Shown in pieces: positions 29,787 to 38,300 of a stretch of 64,000 nt of DNA (its first letter is position 1; every line of letters starts with the position of its first letter). Origin of the DNA: Microthrixaceae bacterium (lineage in GTDB: Bacteria > Actinomycetota > Acidimicrobiia > Acidimicrobiales > Microtrichaceae). The stretch is taken from assembly GCA_023958095.1 (NCBI GenBank), contig JAMLGJ010000012.1, forward strand, positions 1 through 64,000, in the 5' to 3' direction. The position numbers and the translations under genes are program-made. A model generated the notes under the pieces. It was not told the DNA's origin, did not search any database, and worked only from the letters and a program-made list of their open reading frames with translations.

Positions 29787-30881
29787 TCACCGGAGCACCT
29801 CCCGGTAGACGGCCTCCACCTCCTCGGCCGCGGCCTGCCAGCTGTAGCCGAGCGCCCGCTCGATCCCCGCGGTGGACATCCGCCCGGCGCGACCCGGGTC
29901 GTCGACCACCTCCGCGATCGCACTGGCGAGCCGGGCGGGGTCGCCTGCAGGCACGATGAGCGCTACCCCATCGGCGAACTCCGCCATCGCAGTACCCGTC
30001 GTGGTGACCACGGGAGTGCCCGCGGCCATCGCCTCGAGCACCGGCAGTCCGAATGCGTCCGCACGAGACGGCATCACCGAGACCGCGGCACCGGCACGCA
30101 GGGCTGCGACGTCCCTTCCCGGAAGAGGACCCGTGGCTACCACCCGACTGCTGGTGACCGGCTCCGCGAACCGCAACCCGGGGGGACCCACCAACACCGT
30201 TGTCAGCTCCTCGCGGTCCAGCATCGCCATGGCCGTCGCCAGCAGGTCGAGACCACTCCGCGGCCCTGCGGCACCGACGAAGAGCACGTAGGGTGGCTCC
30301 ACTCCGAGGCGGTCCAGGGTCAGTACCACGTGCTCCTCGGTGCAGGGTTCGGGAGACTCGACTCCCGGAGGGACGACAGCCAACCGCTCCGGGTCGAACC
30401 CGGCGCGCACGAACTCGACGCGGCCGACCTCCGACGGGACCAGCACGGCGTCCGCTCTGCGGGCCATCCTGGCCAGGGTCCGTGCCACGAGACGCGCTCC
30501 GCGTCGGCCGGACTGCTCCGACGTCGTCAGCGACACCACATCGTGGATCGTGGCGACCACTGGCACCCGTTCACGTGGTGGAGGTACCAGGGCGGTCAGG
30601 TGCACCAGGTCCACCTCGGGAACGGCTGCGGAGACCGACGGGCGACCGGTCAGACCCCACGCATCGTAGAGCCATGGGAGCCCGAGGCGGAGCCGTGCGA
30701 TGGGAACCGATGGAGCGATGCCTCTGGTCGGTGGACCACCACCGGGCCCCACCCCGATGACCTCCACATCGGGACGGTCCGCCAGTGCAGCTGCGAGCGC
30801 ATTCGCCGCAACGGCTGTGAACCCGGGGGTCCGGTGCCAGTCCTGGGTGAGGGTCACCGCGACCCTGATCTCGGGGGGCAT
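29787..30881 (-). CDS. family 4 glycosyltransferase (first gene of tandem pair)
   Basis: 364 residues from ATG 30881; the frame is open to a start at 30920, but MPPEIRVAVTLTQDWHRTPG aligns with the paralogue. The donor half has YVLFVGAAGPRSGLDLL, MPSRADAFGLPVLEAMAAGT and AEFADGVALIVP. EAF of the usual EGF donor motif reads DAF here, as if Glu-Gly had drifted. It is transcribed away from fcl. The 111-bp gap after it holds nothing I recognise. Confidence 0.8.
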   Translation of the reverse strand: MPPEIRVAVTLTQDWHRTPGFTAVAANALAAALADRPDVEVIGVGPGGGPPTRGIAPSVPIARLRLGLPWLYDAWGLTGRPSVSAAVPEVDLVHLTALVPPPRERVPVVATIHDVVSLTTSEQSGRRGARLVARTLARMARRADAVLVPSEVGRVEFVRAGFDPERLAVVPPGVESPEPCTEEHVVLTLDRLGVEPPYVLFVGAAGPRSGLDLLATAMAMLDREELTTVLVGPPGLRFAEPVTSSRVVATGPLPGRDVAALRAGAAVSVMPSRADAFGLPVLEAMAAGTPVVTTTGTAMAEFADGVALIVPAGDPARLASAIAEVVDDPGRAGRMSTAGIERALGYSWQAAAEEVEAVYREVLR

Positions 30882-30971
30882 CCATGCGATGATCGCGCGC
30901 CCTGTCCACGCGACGGGCACCGTGCAGCACCGTTCGCGGTCGGCGGTACCCCTCGGCCAGACCGGGACGGG

Positions 30972-30977
30972 TAGGTT
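30972..30977 (+). promoter_or_regulatory. -10 box of fcl promoter
   Basis: TAGGTT followed by 8 nt and the ATG at 30986; leaderless or a leader of 1-2 nt. Confidence 0.55.
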
Positions 30978-30985
30978 CTCCCGGG

Positions 30986-31948
30986 ATGAGCGCCTTCTTC
31001 GAAGACAAGCACGTGCTGGTCACCGGTGGTGGCGGGTTCCTCGGCTCCGCGGTGCTCGAGGGGCTGCGCGGGCGCTCGACCGCGCGGGTCTCCGCCCCGG
31101 ACTCCACCGAGGTGGACCTGCGCGACCGCGCGGCGACAGAGGCGCTCGTGGGACGTACGGATCCCGACGTGATCATCCACCTGGCAGCCAGCGTCGGCGG
31201 AATCGGGGCCAATCGCGAACGCCCGGCCGACCTCTACCTGGACAACCTGCTGATGGGCACCTTCGTGCTCGAGGCAGCCCGTGCTGCCGGGGTGCCCAAG
31301 ACGGTGATGCTGGGCACCATCTGCTCATATCCGAAGCACACCCCGGTGCCCTTCCACGAGGAGTCGCTCTGGCAGGGCTACCCAGAGGAGACCAACGCTC
31401 CCTACGGCGTCGCGAAGCTGGCCCAGCTCACACAGCTGCAGGCCAACCGTGACCAGTACGGCCAGTGCGCCATCTACCTGATGCCCACCAACCTCTACGG
31501 GCCCGGTGACAAGTTCAACCCCGCGGTGAGCCACGTCATACCCGCGCTCATCAAGAAGTGCGTCGACGCGCAGGAATCAGGTGCGGACCACATCGAGGTC
31601 TGGGGCACCGGCTCCGCGAGCCGCGAGTTCCTCTACGTGGACGACGCCGCCGAGGGCGTCCTGCTGGCCACCGAGCACTACGACGGGCCCGAACCGGTGA
31701 ACCTGGGCACCGACGAAGAGATGCCGATCCGCGATCTCGTGGGCATCATCATCGACGAGGTGGGCTTCGACGGTGAGGTCAGGTGGGACTCGACCAAGCC
31801 CGATGGCCAGCCCCGTCGTCGCGTTGACCCGAGCCGTGCAGCCGAGGCGTTCGGCTTCCGGGCCGGGGTCGACTTCCGCGAAGGGCTGCGCCGCACGATC
31901 CGTTGGTACCGGGAGAACCGCGAACTGGCCGAGGCCCGCACCCACTAG
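30986..31948 (+). CDS. fcl: GDP-L-fucose synthase
   Basis: 320 residues, extended SDR epimerase/reductase. TGGGGFLGSAVLEGL, the motif AASVGGIGANRERPADLY, LGTICSYPKHTPVPFHEE and YGVAKLAQLTQLQ (YxxxK), then MPTNLYGPGDKFNPAVSHV and WGTGSASREFLYVDD, all diagnostic of WcaG/Fcl. It epimerises and reduces the Gmd product to GDP-L-fucose. Transcribed alone from its own promoter. The final codons and stop lie in a short tandem duplication shared with the end of the convergent LCP gene. Confidence 0.92.
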   Translation: MSAFFEDKHVLVTGGGGFLGSAVLEGLRGRSTARVSAPDSTEVDLRDRAATEALVGRTDPDVIIHLAASVGGIGANRERPADLYLDNLLMGTFVLEAARAAGVPKTVMLGTICSYPKHTPVPFHEESLWQGYPEETNAPYGVAKLAQLTQLQANRDQYGQCAIYLMPTNLYGPGDKFNPAVSHVIPALIKKCVDAQESGADHIEVWGTGSASREFLYVDDAAEGVLLATEHYDGPEPVNLGTDEEMPIRDLVGIIIDEVGFDGEVRWDSTKPDGQPRRRVDPSRAAEAFGFRAGVDFREGLRRTIRWYRENRELAEARTH

Positions 31949-31972
31949 CGACAGGCCGCACCCACTAGCGGC
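31932..31972. repeat. 21/20-bp tandem duplication spanning two convergent stop codons
   Basis: Two copies of AGGC(C)CGCACCCACTAGCGRC: 31932-31952 and 31953-31972, differing by one C and one A/G. Each has a CTAG. The TAG of copy 1 ends fcl on the plus strand; the CTA of copy 2 is the TAG stop of the LCP gene on the minus strand. Confidence 0.85.
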
Positions 31973-33554
31973 AGGCTTCGGCCTTCTCGGGATCGGTGGG
32001 CACGATGCCGGGCGGAGCACCCTCGGCCTCGGCTGCCTGCACGAACGCCGGGTCGTCATCGGAGACGACCGAGCTCGTGGTGGACTCACTGTCCTGATCG
32101 TCCCCACCGGTGCCGTCGGCATCAGTGCCGTCGGAATCGGTGTCGTCGCCATCCGCGCCGTCGGTGCCGGGATCGAGCAGCTCGGCCTCCGATGCGTCCT
32201 CGAGGTAGTCCTCCGGTGGAGTCCGGAGCTCTGCGGGGAGTTCCTCGAGGGAAATCGGCTCCTCGCGGATCCCGACCGAGTCCGCCCCGGGTGCGAGGAC
32301 CAGTCGCGGACCCACGATGTCCTCGTCGTATTCCAGCTCGAGGTACCCGTCCAGGTACGTGGCGAGGGTCAGCGCAGCGTCGAAGCCCGCCGGGCCGAAG
32401 GTGATCGTGGTCGTGTCCGGGGTGCTCCGGGCGGTGACGGGCTCGGCGTCGAAGCCCGCCGCGTCCAGGGCCATCGCCTGCAACTGGGTGCTCTCGTCGG
32501 TCGAGCGGGTGCCCGCCACGTCCACGACGATGTCGCCGGGGGCCAGCCGGCCCTCCTCGTCGTATCCCCAGTACGCGAGCAGCATCGGGAGTGCCTCGTC
32601 CCACACGACGCTCTGGTAGGCGATCTCACCGCGCACATCCGAGATCGTCGGCACCTGTTGGGTCTCGAGGTCATCGGGGTTGAACGTGCGGAACACCGAC
32701 AACAGGTCGACGATCACGCCAGTGGTCAGCGTGTCGTCGATCTTCACCGAGTCGATGGCCGCGTCGACGATGCCTATCGCCGTGCCGGGGTTGCGCAGCC
32801 CGGCCTCGGAGGCCCGGCGCATCGCACGCTTGATGAAGTCCTGCTGCCGGGAGATCCGACCCAGGTCACCGGTCTGGTCGTAGCGCCACCGTCCGTCCGC
32901 GTCCTGGTACTGGAAGTGCCGCGACCGTGCATATGCGAGGGCTTCGTCCGGTCCGAGCACCACGCAGCCGGGCTCCTGCACCGAGAGTCCGGTGTTTCGG
33001 TCCCGCACCGGCGCGGCGAAGTACACCGGCACGCCGCCGAGTTGCTCCACCAGGTCCTTGAAGCCGGCGAAGTCCACCTCGATGTAGTTGTCTATCGAGA
33101 TCCCGAAGTTGCGCCGGATGGTGTCGATCAGGTTGCGCTGGCCGTCCAGTCCCGTCAGAAGGCCGTTGATCCGTCCCATTCCCCCGGTCGGGGACAGCTC
33201 CACCCGGGTGTCGCGAGGGATCGACAACAAGCGCGCCGAGCCGGTCTCGGGATCGATGCGCATGATCATGAGAACGTCGGCCAGGTTCTCTCCCTTGCGT
33301 CCCACCCGGACCGGATCGTCCTCGTCGAGGTTGGCCGCCGAGTCGGTGCCCACGATCAGGATGTTGCGGGTCTCCGCAGGGTCCAGCGGAGCGGCCGAGG
33401 AGGAATCGATGGCGACCGTCTCGACCGATGCGAGTTTGTCGGAGAACGTGTAGAGGCCAGCGGCCGCGCCGATGCACGCAACGATGATGAGCGCGTTCAA
33501 CCCGAGCAGCAGTCTCTGGGGCCAGGTGCGCCGGAGCTTTCTGCCGGAACCCAC
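31965..33554 (-). CDS. LytR-CpsA-Psr (LCP) family cell-wall glycopolymer ligase
   Basis: 529 residues. A short cytoplasmic basic tail and one helix (about 15-37) anchor an extracytoplasmic LCP domain: LIVGTDS, MIMRIDPETGSARLLSIPRDT with its catalytic-region Arg, INGLLT, VDFAGFKDLVEQLGGV, ALAYARSRH and DLGRISRQQDFI. A LytR_C-like domain follows (about 365-445), then a ~70-residue acidic Asp/Gly/Ser/Thr tail. LCP enzymes move lipid-linked glycans onto peptidoglycan or arabinogalactan. Start GTG 33554, with a TAGCTT box 8 nt upstream. The M. tuberculosis homologue (lcp1) sits at the corresponding point of the sahH-lpdA interval. Confidence 0.9.
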   Translation of the reverse strand: MGSGRKLRRTWPQRLLLGLNALIIVACIGAAAGLYTFSDKLASVETVAIDSSSAAPLDPAETRNILIVGTDSAANLDEDDPVRVGRKGENLADVLMIMRIDPETGSARLLSIPRDTRVELSPTGGMGRINGLLTGLDGQRNLIDTIRRNFGISIDNYIEVDFAGFKDLVEQLGGVPVYFAAPVRDRNTGLSVQEPGCVVLGPDEALAYARSRHFQYQDADGRWRYDQTGDLGRISRQQDFIKRAMRRASEAGLRNPGTAIGIVDAAIDSVKIDDTLTTGVIVDLLSVFRTFNPDDLETQQVPTISDVRGEIAYQSVVWDEALPMLLAYWGYDEEGRLAPGDIVVDVAGTRSTDESTQLQAMALDAAGFDAEPVTARSTPDTTTITFGPAGFDAALTLATYLDGYLELEYDEDIVGPRLVLAPGADSVGIREEPISLEELPAELRTPPEDYLEDASEAELLDPGTDGADGDDTDSDGTDADGTGGDDQDSESTTSSVVSDDDPAFVQAAEAEGAPPGIVPTDPEKAEACR

Positions 33555-33562
33555 GAGGGCCC

Positions 33563-33568
33563 AAGCTA
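33563..33568 (-). promoter_or_regulatory. -10 box of leaderless LCP gene promoter
   Basis: TAGCTT on the minus strand, 8 nt before the GTG at 33554; divergent from the pabB promoter about 35 bp away. Confidence 0.57.
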
Positions 33569-33600
33569 GCAGCGGAGCACTGCGGTCCCGGGTTCAGCCA

Positions 33601-33606
33601 TAGGAT
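33601..33606 (+). promoter_or_regulatory. -10 box of leaderless pabB promoter
   Basis: TAGGAT, 6-nt spacer, then the GTG at 33613. Confidence 0.6.
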
Positions 33607-33612
33607 CTCGCC

Positions 33613-34707
33613 GTGACCCGAAGCGGCGTCGTCCCAGCTCCCCGGCGTGATCCGGCACCTGCGCCCCTGGCCGTGGTGGGCGGGCGCCTGTGCACCGACC
33701 TGGTGGACCTGACCGACGACCTCGCCGCGCTCGACTCGAGTGGTTTCTGGGCCGTGGTGCTTCCCTTCGACGGGCCGCCGGTGTGCGCCCGCTTCGGGAG
33801 CGTCAGGCCCGCCCGCCCCTGGCCGGGACCGCCGTGGCTCGGCCCGGAGGCGGCTCGCTGGAGTTCCGGCATCGACCACGACGGCTTCACCGACGCGGTG
33901 CGCGGGATACGGGCCGAGATCGCTGCCGGTGAGGTCTACCAGGTGAACCTGACGCGCCGCCTGCGCGCGCCACTGCCCAGCCGGACCCGTCACGGCGAAG
34001 CGGCCTCCTGCGACGTCGCTGCGCTGGGGGCATGCCTGGCAGAGGGAAACCCCGCCCCGTACTCAGCAGTCGTGAGGATTCCCTCCGAGGACATCCTCGT
34101 GGCGAGCGCCTCACCGGAGCTGTTCCTGGGCCGGGACGGCAGCCGAGTCTGGTCCTCACCGATCAAGGGCACCGCCGCTACACCCGAGCAGTTCCTGGCC
34201 AAGGACAGAGCCGAGAACGTGATGATCGTCGACCTGGTTCGCAACGACCTGGGGAGGGTGTGCGAATGGGGTTCGGTGCACGTTCCCGCCCTCATGGCGA
34301 TCGAGGAGCATCCGGGGCTGAGCCACCTCGTCTCCACCGTGGAGGGGACTCTGCGACAGGGATCCGGCTGGGCCGAGTGCATCGAGGCCACATTTCCCCC
34401 GGGGTCGGTGACCGGCGCCCCGAAGCTGGCCGCCCTCGACTCGATCGGCCTGCACGAGCCCGACGATCGCGGCCTGTACTGCGGGGCCATCGGTTGGGTG
34501 GACGCGGATGCCGTGCGCGGCGAGCTCAACGTCGCGATCCGCACGTTCTGGATCGAGGCCGACGAGCTCAACTTCGGCACCGGTGGCGCCATCACCTGGG
34601 ACTCGGACCCCGAGGGGGAATGGGCCGAGACCGAGCTCAAGGCGGCCCACCTGCTCGGGGTGGCCAGCCAACCGGCCGGAGCAGGGGCTGCGGAGGTGTT
34701 GCTGTGA
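33613..34707 (+). CDS. pabB: aminodeoxychorismate synthase component I
   Basis: 364 residues, short for the chorismate-binding family because the N-terminal region is reduced. Conserved core: AGEVYQVNLTRRL, ASASPELFL, SPIKGTAA, ENVMIVDLVRNDLGRV, TFPPGSVTGAPK and NVAIRTFW. It aminates chorismate for p-aminobenzoate and folate synthesis; the glutaminase subunit PabA is not in the window. The GTG start is set by the leaderless promoter. It overlaps pabC by GTGA. Anthranilate synthase TrpE is less likely given the pabC partner and length. Confidence 0.88.
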   Translation: MTRSGVVPAPRRDPAPAPLAVVGGRLCTDLVDLTDDLAALDSSGFWAVVLPFDGPPVCARFGSVRPARPWPGPPWLGPEAARWSSGIDHDGFTDAVRGIRAEIAAGEVYQVNLTRRLRAPLPSRTRHGEAASCDVAALGACLAEGNPAPYSAVVRIPSEDILVASASPELFLGRDGSRVWSSPIKGTAATPEQFLAKDRAENVMIVDLVRNDLGRVCEWGSVHVPALMAIEEHPGLSHLVSTVEGTLRQGSGWAECIEATFPPGSVTGAPKLAALDSIGLHEPDDRGLYCGAIGWVDADAVRGELNVAIRTFWIEADELNFGTGGAITWDSDPEGEWAETELKAAHLLGVASQPAGAGAAEVLL

Positions 34708-35624
34708 GCGGCACCGGAGCCAACCCGGTCGTCGTGTGGGCCGATGGCCGGCTCGTGGATCCCGCCGGAAGCCACATCAGCTGGGCGGACCACGGACTCA
34801 CGGTGGGTGACGGGGTGTTCGAGACGGTGAAGCTCCAAGGAGGGGCACCCTTCGCCCTCGCGGCCCACCTCGACCGCCTCGAGGCCTCGGCCCGGGGCAT
34901 GCTCATGGCTCCACCCGATCGCAGAACCCTCGAGGAGGCATGCTCCTCGGTCGCCCGGGAGTGGGACCGACTGGCGGGCGCAGGAGCAACGGCGCGACTC
35001 CGCATCACGGTCACCACCGGTGCCGCCCCGGCCGGGTCCGAGCGTGGCGAGGGTGAGGCCACGGTGCTGGTCACGGCGAGTCCCATGACCCTCACACGCG
35101 AACCCACCGCGGTGGTCGTGGTGCCATGGACACGCAACGAACGGGGAGCCCTGGCCGGCCTCAAGACGACCAGCTACGGCGAGAACGTCGTGGCCCTCGC
35201 GCATGCGCGTTCCCGCGGAGCCAGCGAGGCCATCTTCGCGAACACCCGCGGGGAGCTCTGCGAGGGTACGGGCACGAACGTGTTCCTGGCCCGTGACGGG
35301 GTGCTCGCAACGCCTCCCCTGGGGTCCGGCTGCCTGGACGGCATCACGCGCTCGCTGCTGATCGACGCACTGGGCGATGCCGGCATCGAGGTGGACACGG
35401 CCCCGCTTCCACTGGAAGCACTCGCTGCGGCCGACGAGGCGTTCCTGACCTCGACCGGCAGGGAGGTGCAGCCCATAGCCCGTGTCGACGGCGGGCTCCT
35501 GTCCCGGGCTCCCGGTCCGCTGACGGCCGCCGCGATGCAGGCCTGGGACACTGCCTACGGCAGCAACAGCACTGCCTACGGCAGCAACAGCACTGCCTAC
35601 GGCAGCAACGCGGGCTCCGCGTAG
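34704..35624 (+). CDS. pabC: 4-amino-4-deoxychorismate lyase (class IV aminotransferase fold)
   Basis: 306 residues. PLP class IV fold: GDGVFETVKLQGG near the N-terminus, catalytic Lys154 in GLKTTSYGENV, SEAIFANTRGELCEGTGTNVF, and LDGITRSLLIDAL. It releases pyruvate from aminodeoxychorismate to give p-aminobenzoate. D-amino-acid or branched-chain aminotransferase activity is an alternative, made unlikely by the overlapping pabB. The C-terminus is odd: three 7-residue repeats TAYGSNS/TAYGSNS/TAYGSNA encoded by a 21-bp tandem repeat extend the protein past the fold's normal end. Confidence 0.87.
   Translation: MSGTGANPVVVWADGRLVDPAGSHISWADHGLTVGDGVFETVKLQGGAPFALAAHLDRLEASARGMLMAPPDRRTLEEACSSVAREWDRLAGAGATARLRITVTTGAAPAGSERGEGEATVLVTASPMTLTREPTAVVVVPWTRNERGALAGLKTTSYGENVVALAHARSRGASEAIFANTRGELCEGTGTNVFLARDGVLATPPLGSGCLDGITRSLLIDALGDAGIEVDTAPLPLEALAAADEAFLTSTGREVQPIARVDGGLLSRAPGPLTAAAMQAWDTAYGSNSTAYGSNSTAYGSNAGSA
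35550..35612 (+). repeat. in-frame 21-bp tandem repeat, three copies
   Basis: Two perfect copies of a 21-bp unit starting ACTGCCTACGGCAGC (35550-35570, 35571-35591) and a third with its last three bases changed (35592-35612). Encodes TAYGSNS repeats at the PabC C-terminus. Confidence 0.95.
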
Positions 35625-35637
35625 CGGCAGGCCCCTT

Positions 35638-36459
35638 TCAGCTCGGCCGCAGGCTGACGACGTCGCCCACGACCACCCGCTCCTGCACACCCTCTCCGGT
35701 GCGCACGAGCAACGCGCCGTCGTCGTCCAGGTCGACGGCGTGGCCCTCGGTGCGCCCCTGCGGCGTGGTCACCACCACCTCGGTCCCCAGCGTCGCCGAG
35801 AGACGCCGTGCCTCGTCGAGGAGCGCAGTGGGCGACCCGGCGGACTCGAGCAGCTCCAGGCGCCGGGCGAATCCGCGGATGGTCCCCACCGCGAGTTCCT
35901 CGCGGTCGACCGTGGTGCCCGAGACGACGTCGAGCGAGGTGGCGATCGATGCGAGCGGGCCCTCGACCGCCGCCCAGTTGCAGTTGATCCCTATCCCCAC
36001 CGCGTAGCCGGTCAGTCCCCCATCGAGGGGCACCGACTCCGCGAGGACTCCCGCGACCTTGAGTCGACCCCCGTCCACTCCCCCGCGTTCGACAACCAGG
36101 TCGTTGGGCCACTTGATCGAGGTCCTCACGCCGCAGACTCCCACGATGGCCTCCGACGCGGCACACGACATGGCGGTCAGAAGGAGTCCGCGGTGCGCGT
36201 CGGGGATGACGGCGGTGGTTCCGACGGTCATGAGCAGCGACGCCGCATGCGGCGCCTCCCAGGTACGACCCAGGCGGCCGCGCCCGGCTCGTTGGTGGTC
36301 CGCGACGACGACCAGGTCGCGTGCGCCGAGGGGATCCGACGGCGACTCCGAGGCGAGGGCACGGAGCACATCGGCGTTGGTCGAGTCCGTCTCGGAGACC
36401 CACCGCAGGTCGGCGAATCGACTGTCGGAGAGGTCTGCTTTGGCGCGGGAGAAGCCCAT
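35638..36459 (-). CDS. birA: biotin-[acetyl-CoA-carboxylase] ligase
   Basis: 273 residues. Biotinyl-AMP site in HQRAGRGRLGRTWEAP; KWPNDLVV supplies the catalytic Lys; AVGIGINCNW and the C-terminal SH3-like part follow. No N-terminal helix-turn-helix is present, so it is a monofunctional ligase and not a biotin-operon repressor. ATG 36459 sits 6 nt behind a TATCTT -10 box. It is divergent from, and only 16 bp away from, the gene of its presumed substrate, the biotin carboxylase/BCCP protein. Confidence 0.92.
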   Translation of the reverse strand: MGFSRAKADLSDSRFADLRWVSETDSTNADVLRALASESPSDPLGARDLVVVADHQRAGRGRLGRTWEAPHAASLLMTVGTTAVIPDAHRGLLLTAMSCAASEAIVGVCGVRTSIKWPNDLVVERGGVDGGRLKVAGVLAESVPLDGGLTGYAVGIGINCNWAAVEGPLASIATSLDVVSGTTVDREELAVGTIRGFARRLELLESAGSPTALLDEARRLSATLGTEVVVTTPQGRTEGHAVDLDDDGALLVRTGEGVQERVVVGDVVSLRPS

Positions 36460-36465
36460 GGGGTG

Positions 36466-36471
36466 AAGATA
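36466..36471 (-). promoter_or_regulatory. -10 box of leaderless birA promoter
   Basis: TATCTT on the minus strand, 6 nt before the ATG at 36459 and just upstream of the accA start on the other strand. Confidence 0.55.
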
Positions 36472-36475
36472 GGGC

Positions 36476-38242
36476 GTGTTTTCGAAGGTTTTGATCGCAA
36501 ACCGCGGGGAGATCGCCGTCCGGGTAATCCGGGCGTGCCGTGAGATGGGCATCTCCACCGTGGCCGTGTACTCCGAGCTGGACCGTGACGCCCTGCACGT
36601 CCGCCTCGCCGACGAGGCGTACGCGCTGGGGGGTCAGACGGCCGCCGAGTCGTACATCGACTCGGACAAGATCCTGGACGTCATCGAGCGTTCCGGTGCC
36701 GAGGCCGTGCACCCCGGCTACGGGTTCTTCTCGGAGAACGCGGACTTCGCCCGTGCGATCACCGACCTCGGTGTGAAGTTCATCGGGCCGGCGCCCTCCG
36801 CCATCGAGGTGATGGGCGACAAGATCTCCGCGAGGGAGGCCGCCGAGAAGGTCGGCGTCGCCGGCGTACCCGGTGACAGCACGTTCATCTCCGATGTCGC
36901 ACAGGTCACCGACTTCGGCGAGCAGTACGGCTACCCGGTTGCCATCAAGGCCGCCTACGGAGGCGGTGGCCGGGGCATGAAGGTCGTCGCCTCCGCGGAC
37001 GAGGCCGCGGCCGCGCTCGAGTCGGCCCAGCGCGAGGCACTCGCCTACTTCGGACGCGACGAGTGCTACCTGGAGCGCTACCTGACCAAGCCCCGCCACG
37101 TCGAGGTCCAGCTGGTCTGCGATCAGCACGGCAACGCGGTCTACCTGGGTACCCGCGACTGCTCCGCCCAGCGTCGCCACCAGAAGCTCATCGAGGAGGC
37201 ACCCGCTCCGGGGATCCCCGCGGAGACCCTCACCGCGATGGGTGAGGCAGCGGTCGCGGTGGCCCTCGGATGCGACTACGAGAACGCCGGTACCGTCGAG
37301 TTCCTCTACGAGGACGGCGAGTTCTTCTACCTGGAGATGAACACCCGCCTGCAGGTGGAGCACCCGGTGACCGAGCTGGTCACCGGCGTCGACCTGGTCG
37401 AACTGCAGCTCCGCGTCGCAGCCGGCGAACCGCTGCCCTTCTCCCAGGACGACGTGGAGATCGACGGGCACGCCATCGAGTGCCGGATCAACGCCGAGGA
37501 CACCGCGGCCGGAGCCTTCCTGCCCTCCCCCGGCCGGATAACCAAGCTGCACGCACCCTCCGGGTTCGGCACCCGCTGGGACGGGGGCTACGAGACCGGT
37601 GACGAGGTGTCGCAGTACTACGACAACCTCACCGGCAAGCTCTGCGTGTGGGGACGGGACCGTGACGTCGCCATCGCGCGCATGGTCAGGGCCCTCGAGG
37701 AGATGGAGATCGAGGGCATCGCGACGGTGATCCCGGCGGACCTCGCGATCCTCGGACATCCCGACTTCGCGGCGGTCGAGCACTCCACCAAGTGGGTCGA
37801 GGAGGTGCTGGACCTCTCGGGGATCCCGGCGCAGGGCCCCGGCGGGGAAACCGCTGACGAGGCCGAGCCCGTGGTCAGGCGTTCGATGGACGTGGAGGTC
37901 AACGGGCGGCGCTTCGAGGTGGCCATGTTCGTGCCGGAGAGCCAGCTCGGTGCCGCCGGTGGGGCTCCGCCCCGACCGAAGCGCAAGCGCTCGGGGGGTG
38001 GGGGCTCGGTGGCCGCTGCCGGCACCGGCCAGGTGGCGGTGCCGATGCAGGGCACGATCGTGAAGATCGAGGTCGAGCCCGGCCAGTCCGTTGCCGCGGG
38101 CGACACCCTCGTCGTGCTCGAGGCGATGAAGATGGAGAACAACGTCGCCGCGGACGTGGACGGCACGGTGTCGGAGGTGAAGGTCGAAGCGGGCCAGTCG
38201 GTCACCGCCGGCGAGGTCGTCGTGGTGATCGACACGGCGTGA
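36476..38242 (+). CDS. accA3: acyl-CoA carboxylase alpha subunit (biotin carboxylase + BCCP)
   Basis: 588 residues. Biotin carboxylase domain from KVLIANRGEIAVRVIRAC through the ATP-grasp (GGGGRGMKVV, EMNTRLQVEHPVTE), a short spacer with a Gly/Lys-rich stretch, and a BCCP domain with EAMKMEN (biotinyl Lys552). It carboxylates biotin for acetyl-/propionyl-CoA carboxylases in fatty and mycolic-type lipid synthesis; beta subunits (accD) are not in the window. Starts with GTG 36476. AccA3 of M. tuberculosis has this architecture and also lies near birA. Confidence 0.93.
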   Translation: MFSKVLIANRGEIAVRVIRACREMGISTVAVYSELDRDALHVRLADEAYALGGQTAAESYIDSDKILDVIERSGAEAVHPGYGFFSENADFARAITDLGVKFIGPAPSAIEVMGDKISAREAAEKVGVAGVPGDSTFISDVAQVTDFGEQYGYPVAIKAAYGGGGRGMKVVASADEAAAALESAQREALAYFGRDECYLERYLTKPRHVEVQLVCDQHGNAVYLGTRDCSAQRRHQKLIEEAPAPGIPAETLTAMGEAAVAVALGCDYENAGTVEFLYEDGEFFYLEMNTRLQVEHPVTELVTGVDLVELQLRVAAGEPLPFSQDDVEIDGHAIECRINAEDTAAGAFLPSPGRITKLHAPSGFGTRWDGGYETGDEVSQYYDNLTGKLCVWGRDRDVAIARMVRALEEMEIEGIATVIPADLAILGHPDFAAVEHSTKWVEEVLDLSGIPAQGPGGETADEAEPVVRRSMDVEVNGRRFEVAMFVPESQLGAAGGAPPRPKRKRSGGGGSVAAAGTGQVAVPMQGTIVKIEVEPGQSVAAGDTLVVLEAMKMENNVAADVDGTVSEVKVEAGQSVTAGEVVVVIDTA

Positions 38243-38252
38243 CCTGCCCGCC

Positions 38253-38279
38253 TGCCCCGTTGCGCTAACGCCCGGGGCA
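38253..38279 (+). terminator. strong hairpin after accA
   Basis: TGCCCCG (38253-38259) pairs with CGGGGCA (38273-38279); an inner GCG/CGC with a CTAA loop extends the stem. It starts 11 nt after the accA stop. No T-run follows, as is common for high-GC actinobacterial terminators. Confidence 0.5.
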
Positions 38280-38300
38280 CACCGTGCCGATGGAACACGG

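Noticed and set aside
32080-32180. Repetitive GTCG/GCCGTC-rich stretch resembling a DNA repeat array
   Set aside because: It is the Asp/Gly/Thr-rich acidic tail of the LCP protein; irregular codon repeats, not a CRISPR or tandem array.
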